Assembly (NCBI GenBank): GCA_004348925.1
Contig: RCMX01000007.1
Coordinates: 1-64,000, forward strand
DNA: 64,000 nt
Reading direction: 5' to 3'
DNA from: Actinomycetota bacterium
GTDB taxonomy: Bacteria > Actinomycetota > Coriobacteriia > Anaerosomatales > Anaerosomataceae
Positions 34,805 through 42,557 of this stretch are shown piece by piece. Under the pieces are notes generated by a model, which ran no database searches, was not told the DNA's origin, and saw only the letters and a program-made list of their open reading frames with translations. The translations under genes were made by a program, and so were the position numbers. Within the stretch, counting starts at the first letter, position 1, and each line of letters starts with the position of its first letter.

Positions 34805-35137
34805 ATGGCGTACTTCTACGAGGTTTCATTCGACCTCGACAAGAACGAAGTCGACGAGCTGGAGATGGGCCACTCGCTCCAGCGTGTCCTCGGCTTTCTT
34901 AAAGTGAACCTTCCGGGGCAGACGGGGCATGTGACTTCCTCGGCCATGTATTCGGTCGACGATGCCGAGAAGACCCGCGTCGTGTTCGTGAGCGAGTGGA
35001 ACACCTGGGAGGACGTGGTGAACCACTGCGAGTCAGCGCTCCTCGAGGACAAGGTGATCACCGAGTTCGGACCGCATATCACTCCCGATCGGCTCGTTCA
35101 CCGCTTCTATGCCGAGGTCGGGACGGAGTCGTACTGA
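34805..35137 (+). CDS. small soluble protein in the oxidase operon, ABM-like fold possible
   Basis: This 110-residue soluble protein has two beta-alpha-beta-like halves (FYEVSFDLDKNEV and RVVFVSEWNTWEDVVNH). That arrangement recalls dimeric alpha/beta-barrel proteins of the antibiotic-biosynthesis-monooxygenase type, some of which bind or degrade heme. I cannot confirm the family. It sits between the oxidase subunits and the copper ATPase, ten bases after the previous stop and with GGGAG before the ATG. A role in oxidase assembly or heme handling is conceivable. Confidence 0.55.
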   Translation: MAYFYEVSFDLDKNEVDELEMGHSLQRVLGFLKVNLPGQTGHVTSSAMYSVDDAEKTRVVFVSEWNTWEDVVNHCESALLEDKVITEFGPHITPDRLVHRFYAEVGTESY

Positions 35138-35139
35138 CC

Positions 35140-37581
35140 GTGGCGATGGACCACTCCGGTTACGCCGGACATACGCAGCGTGCAGGCGGTGGGGATGGCG
35201 GTTCCCGATGCGCGCTGTGCGGCATGGACATCGTTGGCGCGCCGGTCACGCGCCGGATAGCCGGCGCGGACGTACTCTTCGATACTGACGGCTGCGCCCG
35301 CATCTACGAGGTCGCAGCGACTCAGGGGATTCTCGACCAGGTGCTGTCCGCCGCGGAACCGAAGCGCGTAGGCGCGCTCGAGCGCATGCGCATGCCGCGA
35401 GCGACCGTTTTCATCGACCTCGGCGGGATGTGGTGCGCGTCGTGCGCCACATCAGCCGGACGCGTGCTGGAACATGCTGACGGCGTCGAGTCCGCAACGT
35501 TCAACTTCGCGATGGGCAAGGGCCGCGTCGACTACGATCCGACGAAGATCGAGGTCGACGAGATCCTGCACCGGCTCGAGGGCATGGGATACACGCCCCG
35601 AGTAACAGGGGAGAGCGGCCGCAAAGACGCGGGCAAGGCCGAGGAGCGCATCCTCATCCAGGCGATCGTCGCGCTCGCGTTCGAGATGCAGGTGATGCTC
35701 CTGTACTTCGAGCGCCTGTACCCGCTCTACAACCGCGGGCAGTTCGCGTCGGCGGACGCGCACACGGCCGGGCTCATCGTGTGGGCGCTCGCGACCCCCG
35801 CGCTCTTTATCGGCGGTCAGTCGTTCCTGCGTGGCGCGTGGCACTCGCTGCTCGCGCGCTCGGCGAACATGGACACGCTCGTCGCGCTCGGCACGCTCGC
35901 TGCGTACTCGTACAGCGTGTGGGCAGTGCTCGCCGGCGGCAGGGCGCTCTACTTCGACTCCGTCGTGATGATCACGACGTTCGTGGTCGTGGGTCGCTAT
36001 CTGGAGACGGTTGGCGGCGCCCGTGCCCGCAAGGACGTACGCGCGCTGCTCGAGCTGCAGCCCGAGCGCGCCTGGAGGGTCGACGGCGACGAGCTCACGC
36101 AGGTCCGTGCGTCGGCGCTCATCACCGGCGAGACGATCGTCGTCAGACAGGGCGAGCGCGTACCGGTAGATGCCGAGGTGATCGACGGCTCCGGCGCGGC
36201 GAACGAGTCGCTTCTCACCGGCGAGGCGGTCACTGTTCGCAAGTCGGCAGGTGACGAAGTCCTGGCGGGCACGATCTTGGTCGAAGGCACCGTCACCGCT
36301 CGCGTGGTCCGCGTTGCCGAGGCGACCCGCCTCGCGGCCGTGCGTCACCTCGTCGAGGCGACGCTCGCAACCAAGGCACCGGTCGAGCGGCTCGCGGACA
36401 CCGCATCCAAGTGGCTGACGGCCGCGATCATGGCCATCTCTGCGCTCACCTTCCTCGGCTGGTGGCTTGTCGCGAAGTCTCCCGCCGAGGCGCTTATCGC
36501 CGCCGTTGCGGTGCTGGTGGTGGCATGCCCCTGCGCGCTCGGCCTGGCCACACCGCTTGCGGTGAGCGTCACGCTCGGGCAGGCCGCGACGGTAGGGGTG
36601 CTCGTGCGGAGCCCTGCAGCGCTTGAGACCGCCGGCTTCGTCACACGTGCCGCGTTCGACAAGACCGGGACGCTGACGCGCGGCGAGCTCGAAGTGGTGG
36701 CTGCCATTTCGGGAGACGGCAGCGTCTCAGGCGAGCAGCTGACGTGTCTTGCGGCGTCCGCCGAGGCGCGCTCCGAGCATCCGCTCGGCAGAGCGATCGC
36801 GCATTCGTGCGATAGCGTGCTGCCGACGAGCGGCTTCACGCCCGCAAAGGGTGAGGGAGTCGAGGCGACGGTCGATGGCGCGCTCGTGCGCGTCGGGCGC
36901 GATAACTATGTGCATGGCGAGATACCCGCAGCGCTCCGGCAGGTCGAACTGGATCATGCTTCGGAGGGGCGGACGGTGGTGTGGGTCTCCAGGGGAGACG
37001 GCGTTCTCGGGCTCATCGCGCTCCGAGACGACGTGTTGCCCGGAGCAGCCGAGGTGATCCGGGAGATGCGGGAGACGGGCATCGCCACGGCGCTCCTCTC
37101 GGGCGACAGCGGTGCCGCGACCGCGGCCATCGCAGAGCAGCTCGGTATCGACGCGCATGAGGCGCGCCTGACCCCCGAACGCAAGGCCGAGGTCATCGCC
37201 GCGTGGCAGGCGCAAGGAGAGCGAGTCCTCATGGTCGGCGACGGGGTCAACGACGCTCCGGCGCTCGCCCGTGCGGATGTGAGCGTGACGGTCGCGGGCG
37301 GCACCGATGTGGCCGGCGAGACGTCGGACGTCGTGCTGGCCAGGGCCGATCTGCGCCTGGTTCCCTGGTTCATCCGGCTGTCGGTGCTGTCGCGTCGTGT
37401 AATCAGGGAGAACCTCGGCTGGGCACTGCTCTACAACGCCATCGCCGTGCCGCTTGCGGCGTTCGGCATCATCTCGCCGGCGATTGCGGCGGCCACTATG
37501 GCGGGTAGCAGCCTGCTGGTCGTGGGCAACTCACTCAGGCTTGGAAGGATGATCGTCCGGAGCAAGAACCGCCTGCTGTAG
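35140..37581 (+). CDS. ccoI: CcoI/FixI-type copper-transporting P1B ATPase
   Basis: This 813-residue P1B-type ATPase has an N-terminal Cys pair, CALC (24-27), and a heavy-metal-associated domain with GGMWCASC (Cys99, Cys102). About eight membrane helices follow, with CPC in ACPCALGLATP (463-465), phospho-Asp507 (DKTGT), an HP element (SEHPLG) and GDGVNDAP. It pumps Cu+ out of the cytoplasm. Its place at the end of the oxidase operon points to CcoI/FixI, which supplies copper to cbb3 oxidase. The start is the GTG at 35140 or the ATG at 35146. The second Cys of the usual FixI N-terminal FCC motif is absent (FDTDGC). Confidence 0.93.
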   Translation: MAMDHSGYAGHTQRAGGGDGGSRCALCGMDIVGAPVTRRIAGADVLFDTDGCARIYEVAATQGILDQVLSAAEPKRVGALERMRMPRATVFIDLGGMWCASCATSAGRVLEHADGVESATFNFAMGKGRVDYDPTKIEVDEILHRLEGMGYTPRVTGESGRKDAGKAEERILIQAIVALAFEMQVMLLYFERLYPLYNRGQFASADAHTAGLIVWALATPALFIGGQSFLRGAWHSLLARSANMDTLVALGTLAAYSYSVWAVLAGGRALYFDSVVMITTFVVVGRYLETVGGARARKDVRALLELQPERAWRVDGDELTQVRASALITGETIVVRQGERVPVDAEVIDGSGAANESLLTGEAVTVRKSAGDEVLAGTILVEGTVTARVVRVAEATRLAAVRHLVEATLATKAPVERLADTASKWLTAAIMAISALTFLGWWLVAKSPAEALIAAVAVLVVACPCALGLATPLAVSVTLGQAATVGVLVRSPAALETAGFVTRAAFDKTGTLTRGELEVVAAISGDGSVSGEQLTCLAASAEARSEHPLGRAIAHSCDSVLPTSGFTPAKGEGVEATVDGALVRVGRDNYVHGEIPAALRQVELDHASEGRTVVWVSRGDGVLGLIALRDDVLPGAAEVIREMRETGIATALLSGDSGAATAAIAEQLGIDAHEARLTPERKAEVIAAWQAQGERVLMVGDGVNDAPALARADVSVTVAGGTDVAGETSDVVLARADLRLVPWFIRLSVLSRRVIRENLGWALLYNAIAVPLAAFGIISPAIAAATMAGSSLLVVGNSLRLGRMIVRSKNRLL

Positions 37582-37593
37582 GGAGTCTTTTCT

Positions 37594-37622
37594 TTGACAG
37601 TCGTGTTCGATTATCATTATCC
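37594..37622 (+). promoter_or_regulatory. promoter of the second csp gene
   Basis: TTGACA (37594-37599), a 17-bp spacer and TTATCC (37617-37622) lie about 110 bases upstream of the csp start, so this gene also has a long leader. The promoter is unlike that of the first csp (no TTGGCG/TGC-TATA module). Confidence 0.5.
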
Positions 37623-37693
37623 GGGGTCCAAACGTGGGCCACGGGTTTGCGGCGCGACAGTCCGGCTGTCTCGCGGATACGTTGTCTCGCCGC

Positions 37694-37716
37694 TTTTGTT
37701 TTGCCCCCGAGGGGGC
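37694..37716 (+). promoter_or_regulatory. conserved 5'UTR element of the second csp gene
   Basis: TTTTGTTTTGCCCC (37694-37707) is identical to 13132-13145. The hairpin GCCCCC-GA-GGGGGC (37703-37716) keeps the stem while changing its sequence and loop. GGAGAG follows as ribosome-binding site. The compensated difference in the stem supports a functional RNA structure. Confidence 0.62.
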
Positions 37717-37732
37717 GGAGAGTGAGTTTGGT

Positions 37733-37936
37733 ATGGCTAACGGTACCGTTAAGTGGTTCAACCCGGACAAGGGCTACGGCTTCATCTCGCGTGAGGATGG
37801 CGACGATCTGTTCGTCCACTTCTCCGAGATCCAGGGCGAGGGCTTCAAGACCCTCGACGAGGGCCAGGCTGTGGAGTTCGACGTGACCACGGGCCAGAAC
37901 GGCAAGATGCAGGCGAGCAACGTCCGCAAGCTCTAG
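37733..37936 (+). CDS. cold-shock protein, CspA family (second copy)
   Basis: This 67-residue cold-shock domain has KGYGFI and DLFVHFSEI, the two RNA-binding motifs. It differs from the first copy mainly in surface positions ([13 protein letters not shown] against [13 protein letters not shown]) and at the C terminus (SNVRKL against TQVRAL). It acts as an RNA chaperone. It has its own promoter, a long leader sharing an element with copy one, and a strong hairpin behind it. Confidence 0.97.
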   Translation: MANGTVKWFNPDKGYGFISREDGDDLFVHFSEIQGEGFKTLDEGQAVEFDVTTGQNGKMQASNVRKL

Positions 37937-37962
37937 GCTTCGCGGAACTCATAGCATGCAAC

Positions 37963-37993
37963 GGAAGGGCGGCTCCGACGGAGCCGCCCTTCC
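37963..37993. terminator. strong hairpin between csp and the MerR gene
   Basis: A perfect 14-bp GC-rich stem (37963-37976 with 37980-37993) with a three-base loop lies between two convergent genes. Neither side has a long T tract, so it may act as a bidirectional terminator or RNA-stabilising hairpin. Confidence 0.72.
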
Positions 37994-38013
37994 GGCGTTG
38001 TCGTACCGCGCGG

Positions 38014-38775
38014 CTAGCCGCGCGCCCGTGCGAGGTTCGCGATGATCGCGTCGTGCCAGTACTGCGCCATACCTTCGTGGATCTTCTCGTACGTCGCGGT
38101 GAATCGCGGGTCGGCGAGGTACATCTCTGCGAGGTTCGCGTGCATCTCATGCGAGCACGGGTAGAACCAGCGGTCGATCTGCAGCCGCGCCTGCTCGGCA
38201 AGGTCCATCGCGCGTGGATCGGTCGCGGGGACACCGGCGTCCATGAGCGCAGCGGTGTCGGTGCCGATCTGCTCGCTTTCGGCCTTGAAGCGCGCCCAGT
38301 CCTCCTTCTTGTAGCCTTTGGTGCGCCGTGCCGATTCCCGGTACGCGTCGGTGTCGCCCCAGCGCTCCCGGACTTCGGTCTCATACCGCTTCGGGTCGAA
38401 GTCGCTGAATACCTCGAACATGTCGTCGGTTGCCATCGGTGTGCCTTCCTCGATGCCGCTGAGCGTCTGCTCCACGGCGTCCATCATCTTCATGAGCTGC
38501 GCCGTCTTGTCCGCGAGCATGCGGTGCTGCAGGCGAAGCGCCTCTCGGCGGTCGAAGGTGGGATCATGCATCAACCGCTTGATGTCCTCCAGCCCGAATC
38601 CGAGCTCCTTGAAGAACATCACTTGCTGAAGCGTCACGAGGTCGTCGTCGGTGTAGAGCCGGTACCCCGCCCCGGAGCGCTCCGAGGGGCCGAGCAGGCC
38701 GATCTCGTCGTAGTGATGCAGCGTGCGCACGCTGATCCCTGCGATTCCGGCGACCGCTCCCACTGTGTGTTCCAT
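38014..38775 (-). CDS. MerR-family regulator with TipAS domain (TipAL-like)
   Basis: This 253-residue protein has a MerR winged helix (VGAVAGIAGISVRTLHHYDEIGLLGP), a dimerisation coiled coil (about residues 75-115) and a C-terminal TipAS ligand-binding domain with WFYPCSHEMHANLAEMYLADPRF and a YEKIHEGMAQYWHDAI tail. TipAL-type activators respond to small molecules such as thiopeptides and remodel promoters with 19-bp spacers. Its own promoter has exactly this structure (38796-38826), so autoactivation is likely. AGGTGAG precedes the ATG. Confidence 0.93.
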   Translation of the reverse strand: MEHTVGAVAGIAGISVRTLHHYDEIGLLGPSERSGAGYRLYTDDDLVTLQQVMFFKELGFGLEDIKRLMHDPTFDRREALRLQHRMLADKTAQLMKMMDAVEQTLSGIEEGTPMATDDMFEVFSDFDPKRYETEVRERWGDTDAYRESARRTKGYKKEDWARFKAESEQIGTDTAALMDAGVPATDPRAMDLAEQARLQIDRWFYPCSHEMHANLAEMYLADPRFTATYEKIHEGMAQYWHDAIIANLARARG

Positions 38776-38795
38776 GCGTTCTCACCTCCGTTGAC

Positions 38796-38826
38796 AGCGT
38801 AAACCCTAACGTTACGTGAGGGTCAA
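38796..38826 (-). promoter_or_regulatory. MerR-type promoter with 19-bp spacer and palindrome
   Basis: On the minus strand TTGACC (38821-38826) and TACGCT (38796-38801) are separated by 19 bp, two more than optimal. An ACCCT/AGGGT inverted repeat spans the spacer (about 38803-38824). This is the geometry activated by MerR-family DNA distortion, next to a MerR gene. Confidence 0.75.
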
Positions 38827-38897
38827 CACCAGGTTTCCCGATTCCCCGAGTCGCCGCTCCTGGTACCATCAAGGTGCAGTCCTGCCGAGGAGGTCTC

Positions 38898-39629
38898 ATG
38901 AACGAGTTCAACCCGAACGACCTTGATGCGTATCCGCCATCGCTTCTGGAGCAAGTGGTGGGCGCCGAGGCCGAGTTCCTGGCCGGAGGGCACGGTCACG
39001 CCGAGAACGTGGAAAGCGCCGTGCGCATCTTCCTTGAGCTCCTTCGCGGCTTCGAGTTCCTGAACATCGACACGCCGATGGTCACGGTGTTCGGCTCGGC
39101 GCGATTCCCTGAGGGGCATCCCCACTACGAGCTGGCCCGTCAGATGGGGCAGACGCTCGCAAAGGCTGGCTACGGCGTCATGACCGGCGGCGGGCCCGGC
39201 ATCATGGAGGCGGCCAACCGTGGCGCCCGCGAGGTCGGTGGCCTCTCGCTGGGCGCGAACATCCATCTGCCGCACGAACAGCGTCCCAACCCGTACCTCG
39301 ATCGCGTTATGACCTTCGAGCACTTCTTCGTACGCAAGGTGATGATGGTCAAGTACTCGCGGGCGTTCGTGATCATGCCGGGCGGCTTCGGAACGCTCGA
39401 CGAGCTCTTCGAGGCTATGACGCTCATCCAGACCGGCAAGATGGAGTCGTTCCCGGTCGTGCTCATGGGGACCGAGTTCTGGAATCCGATGATGGAGTTC
39501 TTCCTCGAACGACTTGTAGCCGAGGGAACCATTGCAGCGGCCGACCTGGATCTCATGCAGACGACCGACTCGTGTGATGAGGCGGTGCGCTTCATCCAGG
39601 CCAACCCGAAGGCGAACAATCACGCCTGA
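38898..39629 (+). CDS. LOG-family (TIGR00730-like) Rossmann-fold protein
   Basis: This 243-residue protein has the LOG-family motifs VFGSARFPEGHP, GGGPGIMEAANRGA and PGGFGTLDELFE, the last two forming the nucleotide-binding and catalytic site. LOG enzymes release the base from cytokinin-type nucleoside monophosphates; bacterial members may act as AMP/GMP nucleosidases or in purine turnover. A roughly 55-residue N-terminal helical extension precedes the domain. The ATG at 38898 has GAGGAGG seven bases upstream. Confidence 0.93.
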   Translation: MNEFNPNDLDAYPPSLLEQVVGAEAEFLAGGHGHAENVESAVRIFLELLRGFEFLNIDTPMVTVFGSARFPEGHPHYELARQMGQTLAKAGYGVMTGGGPGIMEAANRGAREVGGLSLGANIHLPHEQRPNPYLDRVMTFEHFFVRKVMMVKYSRAFVIMPGGFGTLDELFEAMTLIQTGKMESFPVVLMGTEFWNPMMEFFLERLVAEGTIAAADLDLMQTTDSCDEAVRFIQANPKANNHA

Positions 39630-39707
39630 TCGGCACCCGGCATCGCTCTTGCAGGCGTGGTTGGTGGTATAGGCAAAGGGCACGGCGGCACCTCCAGGGA
39701 GCCGAAG

Positions 39708-40745
39708 ATGACTGTGGGATCGACACGACGCAGACGCAGGGCGAACGTCGCCCGCATCGCGCTTGCCGTCAGCGTTCTTCTGTGCGCCGGGATAGGGGCC
39801 TGGTTCGCACGGGAGCACGCAGGGCTTCAGGCATTCGACCGCCGCGTCGCCGCGCTTGAGCAACAGGCCGTTCCCGGTCGTACGCTCGAAGCGCCTTTGG
39901 TCTTCGATTTCGCCGGGCAAACGTATCTCATCCGGATCCCCGTCGATCTCGATCGAGTCGAACGCGAGCGCGAACTCGACACCAGCGCGGTCTTCGAGTC
40001 GTCCGGAGCGAATCGAGAGCGCTACCTCAGGACGGTCGTCGACGAACTGAGCCACAGCCGCCTGATCGGTCGGCTGACCGACGAATTCCGGCTGATCAGG
40101 CTGGAGCAGCGGCTCGACAGCGACCAGTATCTCGAGTTGCTCGCGCGCGCCATCCAGCAGATACCCTATGGCGACGTGCGCCGGGACTTCCGGCTACCCT
40201 CCGAGGTTCTCGTTGCCCGCACCGCCGTCTGTTCCGAGAAGACGGTCCTGCTCGCGGCGCTTCTCCAGCACGAAGGGTACGACACGGCGGTCTGGGTGCT
40301 CGACTCAGGCGGCCATGCCGCGGTCGGGGTCGCATGCTCCGGCCGGGGCTACCGCGAAAGCGGCTACGCGTTCGTCGAAACGACGATCGTCTCCTTCGTG
40401 GGCCAGGTGGATGCTCGCTATAGCGCGCGCAGTCACGTCGCCTCGCCACCGCAGCTCGTGCGCATCGCCGACGGCAAGGCGTACCGCGCTGACGGCGAGG
40501 TGGATGTCATCCTCGGCGTGCTTGATGCCGCCTCGCGGCAGCGCCGAACGCTGGCGCCGTACGTGCGATACGCCAGCACCGGTGGTTCGATGCACGCGAT
40601 GCGGTATGCCGAGCGCGCGCAGCAGTACGAGAGCGCGGGTTCGCTCTCGGCGTACATACTGCGGAACATGGGCGATCGCGCCCGCGTCTATCGTGAGCTC
40701 ACCCGATCCGCGCGCGATCTCATTCATGAGGGGGCCCCGGGGTAG
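39708..40745 (+). CDS. membrane-anchored transglutaminase-like protein
   Basis: This 345-residue protein has one N-terminal membrane segment (about residues 15-35) and an extracytoplasmic domain with a transglutaminase-like triad: Cys175 (TAVCSEKTVLLAALL), His203 (SGGHAAVGV) and an acidic residue near Glu224 (YAFVETT). Such domains are cysteine peptidases or transglutaminases, often acting on peptidoglycan or surface proteins. The ATG at 39708 has AGGGAG upstream. The substrate is unknown. Confidence 0.75.
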   Translation: MTVGSTRRRRRANVARIALAVSVLLCAGIGAWFAREHAGLQAFDRRVAALEQQAVPGRTLEAPLVFDFAGQTYLIRIPVDLDRVERERELDTSAVFESSGANRERYLRTVVDELSHSRLIGRLTDEFRLIRLEQRLDSDQYLELLARAIQQIPYGDVRRDFRLPSEVLVARTAVCSEKTVLLAALLQHEGYDTAVWVLDSGGHAAVGVACSGRGYRESGYAFVETTIVSFVGQVDARYSARSHVASPPQLVRIADGKAYRADGEVDVILGVLDAASRQRRTLAPYVRYASTGGSMHAMRYAERAQQYESAGSLSAYILRNMGDRARVYRELTRSARDLIHEGAPG

Positions 40746-40867
40746 GCGCGCTATGATGGGCATACGTCGGCGGCATCGGCTCCGGCGTATCGGCGGGGGA
40801 GGTCGGCTATGCGCGTTCATGATGATGCGGCTGCGATCGTTGTGCCTCATCGGGGATCAGGTGCCCG

Positions 40868-41368
40868 ATGAAGCGTCGGGTCATCGCGATCGTCTTCTTC
40901 TTCCTCGGCAGGGGATTCGCTGCGTGCGCCCGCCTGGACTCGCGCGTGAAGCGTGAGATCGGCAGGTGGGCCGAGGGAACCGTCGTCACGCTCAGGGTGG
41001 CACCTTCTGGCCCGCAGACATCCTGGAGCGTCCGCGACGGCGTGTTCCGACACCTGGGCGCGCGCGAGGTCGAGCCGACGCTGCTCGTCACCTTCAAGAA
41101 TCCTGAAGGCGCGCTGCCGGTGTTCCTCGGGATGAAGGGCGTTCTGCAGGCGTTCGCCGAGCATCGTTCCACGCTTGCCGGGGACATCTCGCTCGGGATG
41201 TCCGTCGTGCGGTGCCTTCATATCGTGGAGGGCTACCTGTTCCCGGCGATCATGACACGACGCATCCTGCCGTCGCCGGCGCATCGGGAGAAGTCGGTGG
41301 TGGCCGCCTACGCGCTGACGCTCGCCGTGTCCAGCGCACCCGTGTTCGTTGAAGGAGGAGCGGCATGA
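40868..41368 (+). CDS. SCP2-like sterol-carrier domain protein
   Basis: This 166-residue protein begins with a hydrophobic stretch and contains an SCP2-like domain (about residues 35-115), with TLLVTFKNPEGALPVFLGMKG and DISLGMSVVRCLHIVE. These domains bind hydrophobic ligands or lipids. Its TGA overlaps the ATG of the next gene, an iron-dependent alcohol dehydrogenase, and the aldehyde oxidoreductase gene follows. This arrangement suggests a carrier for, or accessory to, an alcohol/aldehyde pathway. The same trio could handle hydrophobic aldehydes. This function is inferred. Confidence 0.7.
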   Translation: MKRRVIAIVFFFLGRGFAACARLDSRVKREIGRWAEGTVVTLRVAPSGPQTSWSVRDGVFRHLGAREVEPTLLVTFKNPEGALPVFLGMKGVLQAFAEHRSTLAGDISLGMSVVRCLHIVEGYLFPAIMTRRILPSPAHREKSVVAAYALTLAVSSAPVFVEGGAA

Positions 41369-42549
41369 TTCCCGACTACTACGAGTTTCGGAATTCGACG
41401 AAGATCCTCTCGGGCACGGGGGCGATCGAGAACATCACCTTCGAGCTTGCGAACATGAAGGTATCGCGCCCGCTCGTGCTCACGAACAAGCAGCTCAGGT
41501 CCCTCGGCGTGGCGGACATCGTGATCGGCGCGCTCGAGAAGGGTCTCATCCCCGCCGCTGCGGTGTACGACGACGTGCCGGTGGACTCCTCGGTCAGCAC
41601 CGTCAACGAGGTCGCGAAGGCGTACGCGAAGGCCGACTGCGACGCGATCGTCGCGGTCGGCGGTGGCTCGGTGCTCGATACCGCGAAGGGCGCGAGCATC
41701 GTGATCACCCACGGCGCGACCGACCTCATGCAGTACATGGGTTCGGAGGTGCTTGTCGGGGACCGCATGGTGCCGTTCGTGGCTGTCCCGACGACGGCCG
41801 GGACCGGCTCGGAGGTGACGAGTGCGGCGGTCATCAAAGACACCGAGCGGCATGTGAAGATGGGGTTCGTGTCATACAACCTGCTGCCCGATGTCGCTGT
41901 CCTCGATCCTCGGATGACGGTCGGTCTTCCGCCGCGTATCACCGCTGCCACCGGCATGGACGCGCTCTGCCACGCGGTGGAGGCGTTCTCGTGTCGCCAG
42001 GCGAACCCGTTGTCGGACTGCTATGCGCGTGCCGCCATCGATCTCATCCGAGAGTATCTGCCGGCAGCGCTTGCGAAGCCCAAGGTGCAGGAGAACCGCC
42101 TGGCGATGGCGAACGCCGCATTGCTCGCGGGTGTCTCATTCAGCAATTCGATGGTTGGCATCGTGCATGCGATCGGACACGCGTGCGGTGGTGTCGCCGG
42201 CGTGCCGCACGGAGAGGCGATGGCGATCCTTCTGCCGCACGGCATGACGTACAACCTCGGCGTCGTCGGCGATCGCTACGGCGAGTTGCTGCTGCACCTT
42301 GCTGGACCGCAGGCGTACTGCACCGAGCATCCCGCCGATCGCGGGGGAGCGGCGATCCAGGCGGTTCGCGCCCTCAACACGATGCTGCACGACAAGACCG
42401 GCATGCCGCTTACGCTGTCGGAGGCGGGCGTGACAGAAGAGCACCTGCCGATCATCGCGCGCACGGCGATCGATGACGGCGCGATGGCGTTCAATCCGAG
42501 GGATGCCGGATACGACGACGTCCTGACGCTGCTGCGTCAGGCATTCTAG
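41365..42549 (+). CDS. iron-containing alcohol dehydrogenase
   Basis: This 394-residue group III dehydrogenase has GGGSVLDTAKGAS for NAD(P), and metal-site segments PDVAVLDP, TGMDALCHAVEAF and H-A-I-G-H-A-C-G-G-x-x-G-x-P-H-G-E-A. It would interconvert an aldehyde and its alcohol in the cytoplasm. Translational coupling to the SCP2-like gene upstream and an 8-base gap to the aldehyde:ferredoxin oxidoreductase downstream point to joint action on one substrate class. It is distinct in sequence from the ErcA-like protein at 20394-21548. Confidence 0.93.
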   Translation: MIPDYYEFRNSTKILSGTGAIENITFELANMKVSRPLVLTNKQLRSLGVADIVIGALEKGLIPAAAVYDDVPVDSSVSTVNEVAKAYAKADCDAIVAVGGGSVLDTAKGASIVITHGATDLMQYMGSEVLVGDRMVPFVAVPTTAGTGSEVTSAAVIKDTERHVKMGFVSYNLLPDVAVLDPRMTVGLPPRITAATGMDALCHAVEAFSCRQANPLSDCYARAAIDLIREYLPAALAKPKVQENRLAMANAALLAGVSFSNSMVGIVHAIGHACGGVAGVPHGEAMAILLPHGMTYNLGVVGDRYGELLLHLAGPQAYCTEHPADRGGAAIQAVRALNTMLHDKTGMPLTLSEAGVTEEHLPIIARTAIDDGAMAFNPRDAGYDDVLTLLRQAF

Positions 42550-42557
42550 GAGCGTTC

